Shown here: positions 16,286 to 20,681 of the stretch, in pieces
Layout: every line of letters starts with the position of its first letter
Position numbering within the stretch: the first letter of the stretch is position 1
Assembly: GCA_031254445.1 (NCBI GenBank)
Contig: JAIRUL010000052.1
Coordinates: 1 to 20,681, forward strand
Source of the DNA: Chitinispirillales bacterium
GTDB taxonomy: Bacteria; Fibrobacterota; Chitinivibrionia; Chitinivibrionales; Chitinispirillaceae
Length of the DNA: 20,681 nucleotides
Direction of reading: 5' to 3'
Position numbers and translations under genes: made by a program
The notes under the pieces: model-generated
Databases searched by the model: none
What the model was told of the DNA's origin: nothing
The model's input: only the letters and a program-made list of their open reading frames with translations

Positions 16286-16507
16286 TTACTGCCCTTTTGG
16301 ATAATGCACATAAGCGTTTTTCGATCGATCGAAAACTAAATCGAAACGCTCGATATAATCAAGCATTTTCCGCTTGGATTCCGCCTCGCGCTCCTCCAGC
16401 GTCGAATCCTTTAAGCGCTCATAGTTCCATTCGCGGATTTTATGGATATCGTCTATCGTAAAATCCGGGCTCAACGACGGCTTTGGAATGTTATGAATCA
16501 CACTCAC
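16286..16507 (-). CDS. Small protein paired with the PIN gene (putative antitoxin)
   Basis: The 73-residue, charged, largely helical protein (IHNIPKPSLSPDFTIDDIHKIREWNYERL then an acidic/basic helix) overlaps the PIN gene end by 17 bp. It appears to be translated as its second cistron. Small proteins opening IHNIPKP....DFT.DDIHKIRE are, as I recall, often found beside PIN toxins, so an antitoxin role is inferred from position. Two GTG starts are possible: 16507 (used here) and 16501, which is better spaced from the GGAGGG upstream. No DNA-binding motif is recognisable. Confidence 0.6.
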   Translation of the reverse strand: MSVIHNIPKPSLSPDFTIDDIHKIREWNYERLKDSTLEEREAESKRKMLDYIERFDLVFDRSKNAYVHYPKGQ

Positions 16508-17005
16508 CCCCTCCGATAAGCATCAACGGATCGCAAATAAGAACATCTTTGTACCCCTCAGCAACCGTAACAGCCCTGACTTCACGAATTGTCTTTGGAT
16601 TTACAAGATGCTTGAAATTCCACGAAACTATAATATCACAGTTATTCAGTACTGCAAGCGCAATATGGCAGCAATCATCGAAACTTTTTCGCGTTAAAAT
16701 GCCCGCGTCAATAATACGTGATGCTAAGGCATACATATCAATGCTTCTGCCAACAAGCTCATACCGTACCATATTAAGGCAAGCGTATAATTTATTCCTC
16801 TTAACATCGCCGCAATTATTAATTTCATCAATTGCAACTTCCGATATAACGACCTCAAACCCATCCCCTTTAATCAACTCCCAAAGCGCATACGTTTCGG
16901 CCATACGTTTCGGCCATACGTTTCGGCCATCCTTTCCGGCGCGTCCTGCTGGTCGAGATAGCTGATAATAGATGTGTCTAAATAAATTCTAAGCTTTTTA
17001 CTCAT
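16491..17005 (-). pseudogene. PIN-domain (VapC-like) toxin, frameshifted by a 13-bp triplication
   Basis: The N-terminal part starts at ATG 17005 (GAGGGGCGGA upstream) and reads MSKKLRIYLDTSIISYLDQQ, holding the first catalytic Asp (D10). At codon 26 three tandem 13-bp units (16890-16928) begin. The frame then runs to a TGA at 16874-16876 after 43 codons. The rest of the PIN domain continues in another frame from 16904 (137 residues), including SEVAIDEI (E47 of the rebuilt protein), SFDDCCHIALA (D101, D102) and SWNFKHL. With one unit instead of three, both parts join into a 162-residue intact PIN protein. PIN toxins cleave RNA using these acidic residues. The gene is therefore off in this sequence, possibly by reversible slippage; four units (+39 bp) would also restore the frame. 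Confidence 0.85.
16890..16928 (-). repeat. Three perfect 13-bp tandem copies inside the PIN gene
   Basis: The plus-strand unit is ATACGTTTCGGCC, three times without a mismatch; the minus-strand unit is GGCCGAAACGTAT. Thirteen is not a multiple of three, so each gain or loss changes the reading frame. An ATG occurs at each unit junction, one in each frame (16904, 16917, 16930). Confidence 0.95.
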
Positions 17006-17029
17006 TTCCGCCCCTCTATTTATTCTATA

Positions 17030-17058
17030 AATATATTATTTGTTACAGATAAAAGCAA
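17030..17058 (-). promoter_or_regulatory. Possible promoter of the PIN gene pair
   Basis: On the minus strand TTGCTT (17058-17053) and TATATT (17035-17030) are 17 bp apart, ending about 25 nt before the PIN ATG at 17005. The match to consensus is partial. Confidence 0.3.
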
Positions 17059-17155
17059 GAAAATATAAAGCAACACCAACCCATGTCGCAAAACGCGCTG
17101 GGCTGGACGGCGGATAGATGGCGATCCGGCGGAGGGCTGAGCCGCAGAGGCTGAG

Positions 17156-17223
17156 GAATCCCTCCGGGAGGGGATTTATGGATATATGTCATGGCGGAGG
17201 GTTACACAAAAGTCGGGACAGCC
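17156..17223. other. Hairpin and possible leftover IS256-type terminal sequence
   Basis: Downstream of the NTPase gene a near-perfect hairpin (AATCCCTCC/GGAGGGGATT, about 17156-17176) is followed by GGTTACACAAAAGTCGGGACAG (in two parts: GGTTACACAAAA then GTCGGGACAG, about 17199-17220). This resembles right-end inverted repeats of IS256-family elements (TTTACACAAAA..GGACA) as I recall them. No transposase or opposite end is seen, so it would be a remnant. Confidence 0.25.
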
Positions 17224-17247
17224 TCGTCAACTATTTACATTCCACTC

Positions 17248-19440
17248 TCAAGAACTATAACTCTCTTTATTAACAGCAATATCAAAGTTTTTGAAATCTT
17301 TTTTTATTAAATTTAATTGATTCTTAAAATGCGAGAGTAAATGGTTATTGCTTTTAAGCACCACATCCGACTCTAATAGGCGAACATACTTTTCTAAAAG
17401 CCTATGCAGTATTTTATTTATCTCAATTTTTTCCGAGACATTAATTGTTGTTTCATTTAGTATGTATTTTCTAAATACATCAATATAGCCGATGTGAGAA
17501 TCTATTATCCGTTCTTCATGAAATTGTTTCATTCTTTTACCGGAGCTAGATTTGCTAATTTGCGCAATAAATGGTGATTCATGATAAATCTTAATATCAT
17601 ATTTATATGGGTCTGGATATTTTGTACGCAAGCAAACCTTTTTATTATGAACCCTTAACGATTCGCAACATTTCGCTACTTCGTTAAAAATTGTTTCAAT
17701 AACATTAACAAATTTGTATTTGCCATCGCTGTCCTTAATTCTATTGCTTTTACAAAATAACGGTTCATTTCGCGGTTCATTTTGTTGATTAAAACCCATT
17801 CTAGAAGAAAAGAATTCAAAGTGAGTCGTGACAGTCTCAAGAAATATTTTTCCAGCACACGTATAATGCAATGAGGATGTTTCAGGATTGATGTTTTTAT
17901 TATCAATGTAATCTAATTGGCTGAATGAAATCAGATGCGACCATTTAGCATTTTCCAAGTTATACATATTTTGAACGATTTGCATAATATTGCAGGGGTC
18001 TGATATTTGTGCATCTTTAAAATCTTGTAAAAGTTGTCGAAGTGGATGATGTCTATTATTGCCACATCCAGTATCTGTATAATTACTCAGATACGACAAT
18101 ACTAAACGAGCAATGCTTATATCAGTTGTATGGCCTAGCAAATCCAACACGCCAATTTCTTTGAAATAATTTTGTCTAATAAAATTGTCTATTATTAATT
18201 TAAATAAAATTCCACGTGCACCATATCTATACACCTGTTTGTCTAAGCCCATAATATTATTATAGTCATCAAATTGTTTCTTATGATCCTTGACAGCAAG
18301 TGTAATTGCATTAATGGTTTTTCTATAATTATTGTTAAAAAGAGCGGTAAACACGTTTGTAGTGTGCCTACTACTATCTAACATAATATTACTGATACAT
18401 CGCGATTCATATTGCTTTTCTGGGGATAGCCTTGGAGACTCACGCAAAAAATCAAGCCGCTTTTGCGCAATCATATGCTTGTCTTGCCAATCTGTTATGT
18501 CATAATGTGTGTATAGGTCATTAAAAATATCCGAAAAATGCGACGACGGCAAGGCTGCCCGGGTAGTTTCTCTCATAGCGATGACAATTTTAATTTTATC
18601 AGTATATTGATATCTATCAACAGCATCCTCATAAATGCATAGGTCATGAAAAATACCACTCATATCAATAGTAAAGTCATCCACAGCTGTGATAAATGAT
18701 CTTAACGTCTCATGCTCATCAACACTATCCAAATCATCAATAAAGACTACGATTGGGGTAGTGGATTCTTTTTCTCTAAAAACATTAGAAAGTAAAAACA
18801 TAAAAAGAATGTAAAACACATCTTTGAATGCATATGTTTGTACGAACCAAGATAAACACTCGTCACGCTCCGCTATGTTGTTTATATTTTTTTTCTCTCT
18901 AATAAATTGATCAATAAAAACCCTGAATGCGGATATTTGACGGTAATTCGTCAATTGTGTAAGAACGTTCACATTCTTATCGAAAAATAATACAAACTTT
19001 TCAAACGGTTCAACGCAAGATTTAAGAAACGATAAAAGTGATTGTATAAAAATGCTTTTTAACGGATCATTGTCAGAGGTTACGCCATATGCATCGCAAT
19101 CGACTCTTAATAAAGACGAAGAGCTTAGACCTTTTTCAGAACGATAGTAATTTAGCAAAGAGCTTACAAATGTTGTCTTACCACAACCTTGATACCCCAA
19201 AATAAATACAGTATTTCTACCATCGCCATTTGATAAAAACGAGGATAATCTTTTCTTATGCTCTTCGACTACTTTACTCTCAAAATAGAGATGCGTCAAA
19301 AATACTTCTTCAGTAATAATACCATCAAAACTGCGGCGCGGTAAACGTGAATCTGGATTTGCTTGCAGAAGCCTAGATATGCCTGTTTCGTCGTGATTTA
19401 CTCTTTCCACAATTTGGTCTAAAATTCTTTGCTTATCCAC
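17248..19440 (-). CDS. Large KAP/STAND-like P-loop NTPase, putative defence protein
   Basis: This is a protein of about 730 residues starting at GTG 19440, where a perfect AGGAGG lies 7 nt upstream. The frame stays open to a TTG at 19515, but that start has no ribosome-binding site. The P-loop is GYQGCGKTT (about 82-90) and Walker B is IVVFIDDLDS (about 230-239), the FIDDLD pattern of KAP and related signal-transduction NTPases. A hydrophobic stretch before Walker B (KDVFYILFMFLLSNVF) may be buried or membrane-associated. Later, TCAGKIFLETVTTHFEFFSSR (in parts: CAGKIFLE, HFEFFSSR) looks like a winged-helix end seen in such ATPases. No nuclease or TIR effector domain is recognised. The gene is AT-rich, unlike the core genes, and follows the membrane-protein gene by 46 bp. 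Anti-phage function is inference. Confidence 0.75.
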   Translation of the reverse strand: MDKQRILDQIVERVNHDETGISRLLQANPDSRLPRRSFDGIITEEVFLTHLYFESKVVEEHKKRLSSFLSNGDGRNTVFILGYQGCGKTTFVSSLLNYYRSEKGLSSSSLLRVDCDAYGVTSDNDPLKSIFIQSLLSFLKSCVEPFEKFVLFFDKNVNVLTQLTNYRQISAFRVFIDQFIREKKNINNIAERDECLSWFVQTYAFKDVFYILFMFLLSNVFREKESTTPIVVFIDDLDSVDEHETLRSFITAVDDFTIDMSGIFHDLCIYEDAVDRYQYTDKIKIVIAMRETTRAALPSSHFSDIFNDLYTHYDITDWQDKHMIAQKRLDFLRESPRLSPEKQYESRCISNIMLDSSRHTTNVFTALFNNNYRKTINAITLAVKDHKKQFDDYNNIMGLDKQVYRYGARGILFKLIIDNFIRQNYFKEIGVLDLLGHTTDISIARLVLSYLSNYTDTGCGNNRHHPLRQLLQDFKDAQISDPCNIMQIVQNMYNLENAKWSHLISFSQLDYIDNKNINPETSSLHYTCAGKIFLETVTTHFEFFSSRMGFNQQNEPRNEPLFCKSNRIKDSDGKYKFVNVIETIFNEVAKCCESLRVHNKKVCLRTKYPDPYKYDIKIYHESPFIAQISKSSSGKRMKQFHEERIIDSHIGYIDVFRKYILNETTINVSEKIEINKILHRLLEKYVRLLESDVVLKSNNHLLSHFKNQLNLIKKDFKNFDIAVNKESYSS

Positions 19441-19486
19441 GATCTCGCCTCCTAATTTTGAAATAAATTCCATAAATGGTATCTTT

Positions 19487-20014
19487 CTAAAATAGCGTAG
19501 TTCTAACGATGTCAATTCTTTTTATAAATTGGTCTATATTGCCGACATCAAACTTATTATATTGGTCAGGAATAGGCATCACTCTTTTACTTACTGCCTC
19601 AGATAAAGAAACAATAAAATCGTCAATCAAGCAATAATAATTCCACAAAATGGAATCATTGATGTATGTGGTTTTGTTTTCTGTCATGAATTCCGATAGT
19701 TCTACTACATTGCCCTCCACATCTCCCTTGGCTCCAATTCTTGTTCCTCTTGTTTCTCGTTGTCGAGCAAGTTCAGAAAATAATGACTCTATTGTTGATT
19801 CGTCGTCTGCTCTCATATAATTTTGTAAACTATTTCTAAGTTTTTTTAAATGTTTTACCAATGGCAAATAGTAATTTCCTAACGAATCAATTGTTTGCTT
19901 GCGCACCTCTCTCTTATAGTCCATTCTTTTGAAAAGATAGTTAATCACCGTTGTGACAACAATACTAGCAAAACCAGAAACTGCTGTGATAGCGATAGCT
20001 AATTCATTACTCAT
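19487..20014 (-). CDS. Small single-pass membrane protein, partner of the P-loop NTPase
   Basis: The 175-residue product has one N-terminal membrane helix (about 5-27, AIAITAVSGFASIVVTTVINYLF). A basic stop-transfer stretch (KRMDYKREVRKQ) follows, then a helical cytoplasmic domain with NYYLPLVKHLKKLR. Membrane-anchored proteins with a Y.PL motif after a charged helix occur in bacterial accessory loci, but I do not recognise a named family. The start is firm: AGGAGG with 6 nt to ATG 20014. It is first in a two-gene unit with the NTPase and equally AT-rich, so the pair probably moved together. The Lys/Arg-rich side suggests the bulk of the protein is cytosolic. Confidence 0.7.
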   Translation of the reverse strand: MSNELAIAITAVSGFASIVVTTVINYLFKRMDYKREVRKQTIDSLGNYYLPLVKHLKKLRNSLQNYMRADDESTIESLFSELARQRETRGTRIGAKGDVEGNVVELSEFMTENKTTYINDSILWNYYCLIDDFIVSLSEAVSKRVMPIPDQYNKFDVGNIDQFIKRIDIVRTTLF

Positions 20015-20249
20015 TAACGACCTCCTAAACTTTTTACATAAGCAATATGCTCGCCACGGATATCCATCAACAACTTTCCCCGCCCCCGCAGAACGTTGCT
20101 TAACCTCTCTCTACCGGTATCCATGCCGGAAATCGCCAAACCTCCAAATAACGGGCGATCTCCCACCACCTACATATACAAATATAATTCATGGTAAAAC
20201 ACTATGTCAAGACTTTTCTCAATTTTTTTACGACCCGACCAAAAGCGAA

Positions 20250-20275
20250 TTGCCTCAAATTAAATCTAACCCTGG
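20250..20275 (+). repeat. IS subterminal direct repeat, copy 1
   Basis: TTGCCTCAAATTAAATCTAA followed by CCCTGG; 22 of 26 positions match copy 2 at 20315-20340, in the same orientation 65 bp further on. Probably transposase-binding sites. Confidence 0.65.
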
Positions 20276-20314
20276 GTAAGTAAGCCCCAAAAAGAACTTG
20301 CCCGTTCGTATTCG

Positions 20315-20340
20315 TTGCCTCATAATTAATCTAACCATGG
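20315..20340 (+). repeat. IS subterminal direct repeat, copy 2
   Basis: TTGCCTCATAATTAATCTAA followed by CCATGG, matching copy 1 at 22 of 26 positions. It ends 27 bp before the transposase ATG. Confidence 0.65.
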
Positions 20341-20367
20341 TTTTAGAGCCAAAGGGGAGGATTATTT

Positions 20368-20681
20368 ATGGACAGGCGAGCGTACCTTAAGGCGATTTGG
20401 GTGCGGTATAACAGCGCCCCACGGACGGCTAAAAAGCCGATATTTGATGAGTTCTGCGCGGTTTGCGGCTACAGCCGTAAATACGCCATAGTATTGCTGA
20501 ATAAGCCCCTCCTGCGGGCGGCCGGGCCGGTATGCAAACCCATGCTTTTTGGAGGTTTTGGGCAGGATTTGGGCAGCCTCGGACTTCATGTGCTCCCGCA
20601 GGCTCAAGGCTATTATCCCGGAATGGCTGCCGCACTACGAGCAGGCGTACAAGCCCGTGGGCGATAAGACCAAATCGCTGC
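20368..20681 (+). pseudogene. Integrase-core-type transposase, N-terminal part, frameshifted (partial)
   Basis: The ATG at 20368 follows GGGGAGG by 7 nt. The first frame reads MDRRAYLKAIWVRYNSAPRT and then FCAVCGYSRKYAIVLLNKPL, the helix-turn-helix start of a DDE transposase. Near 20510-20520 the protein-like reading moves to the +1 frame: RPGRYANPCFLEVLGRIWAA, then FMCSRRLKAIIPEWLPHYEQ, and it stays open to the window end. The shift lies in the GC-rich run CCCCTCCTGCGGGCGG and equals one extra base (or two missing). It could be inactivation, a programmed shift or a sequencing error. The catalytic DDE core lies beyond the window. The IS family (IS481/ISNCY-like) is a guess. Confidence 0.7.

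Larger units (their letters stand above)
20015..20367. other. Spacer between the NTPase cassette and the transposase gene
   Basis: Bases 20015-20204 hold the upstream region of the membrane-protein gene, including its AGGAGG at 20021-20026; no strong promoter hexamers are seen. From about 20205 the sequence looks like the IS left end, with the repeated 26-bp motif listed separately. Confidence 0.4.
20205..20681 (+). mobile_element. Left end of an insertion sequence (runs off the window)
   Basis: The element is inferred from a transposase-like gene (20368 on) preceded by two copies of a 26-bp subterminal repeat. A possible outer end is TGTCAAGACTTTTCTC at 20205, which has the TGT start common to several IS families, but the opposite end is outside the window so the border is uncertain. 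Confidence 0.5.

Noticed and set aside
16491..16904. Short PIN protein starting at ATG 16904 as a working gene
   Set aside because: It lacks the N-terminal strand and catalytic Asp10 that are encoded just upstream in another frame, so it is the remnant of the frameshifted gene.
1..20681. CRISPR array or tRNA genes
   Set aside because: No regularly spaced direct repeats and no tRNA-like T-arm (GGTTCGAATCC type) patterns were seen in the intergenic regions.

Overview
The window looks like a chromosomal segment of a Gram-negative bacterium, probably of the Fibrobacterota (Fibrobacter/Fibromonas type). The evidence is an Omp85 outer-membrane barrel, periplasmic LytM/M23 factors, and a FlgD/Ig-like secreted-protein C-terminus at the left edge. 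The phylum assignment is inference from style, not a database match. Most of the window is GC-rich housekeeping DNA. From about 17.2 kb onward it becomes clearly AT-rich and accessory.

Left part (1-4.3 kb): the tail of a secreted/surface protein, the RNase P RNA gene (rnpB), a single-POTRA Omp85-family barrel protein, and, convergent with it, a pilin-like (PilX/GspK-like) membrane-anchored protein with a bactofilin-like beta-helix body.

Middle part (4.3-14.3 kb): eight tightly packed or overlapping minus-strand genes that look like one operon. In transcription order they are: a bifunctional-nuclease (BFN) domain protein, a lipoprotein-like TPR + periplasmic-binding protein (LpoA-like layout), ftsX, an EnvC-like degenerate M23 coiled-coil protein, holB (DNA pol III delta'), ricT/PSP1, metG and recJ. 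The run joins cell-wall/division control to DNA replication, translation and repair. Upstream is a separately promoted, catalytically intact M23 + LysM peptidase, with a perfect -35/-10 pair in front of it.

Right part (15.7-20.7 kb): a HIT-family (HinT) gene, then an accessory block. It starts with a PIN-domain (VapC-like) toxin gene broken by three tandem copies of a 13-bp unit, with its small partner gene. Next comes a two-gene AT-rich cassette: a single-pass membrane protein plus a large KAP/STAND-like P-loop NTPase. Each cassette gene has its own perfect AGGAGG ribosome-binding site, and together they look like an uncharacterised anti-phage or conflict system. The block ends in the left end of an insertion sequence whose transposase is frameshifted within the window. 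Two copies of a GC-rich palindromic element of about 68 bp lie in opposite orientations at 4.2 and 15.8 kb.

The strongest leads are the phase-variation-like 13-bp triplication in the PIN toxin gene and the membrane protein/NTPase pair.
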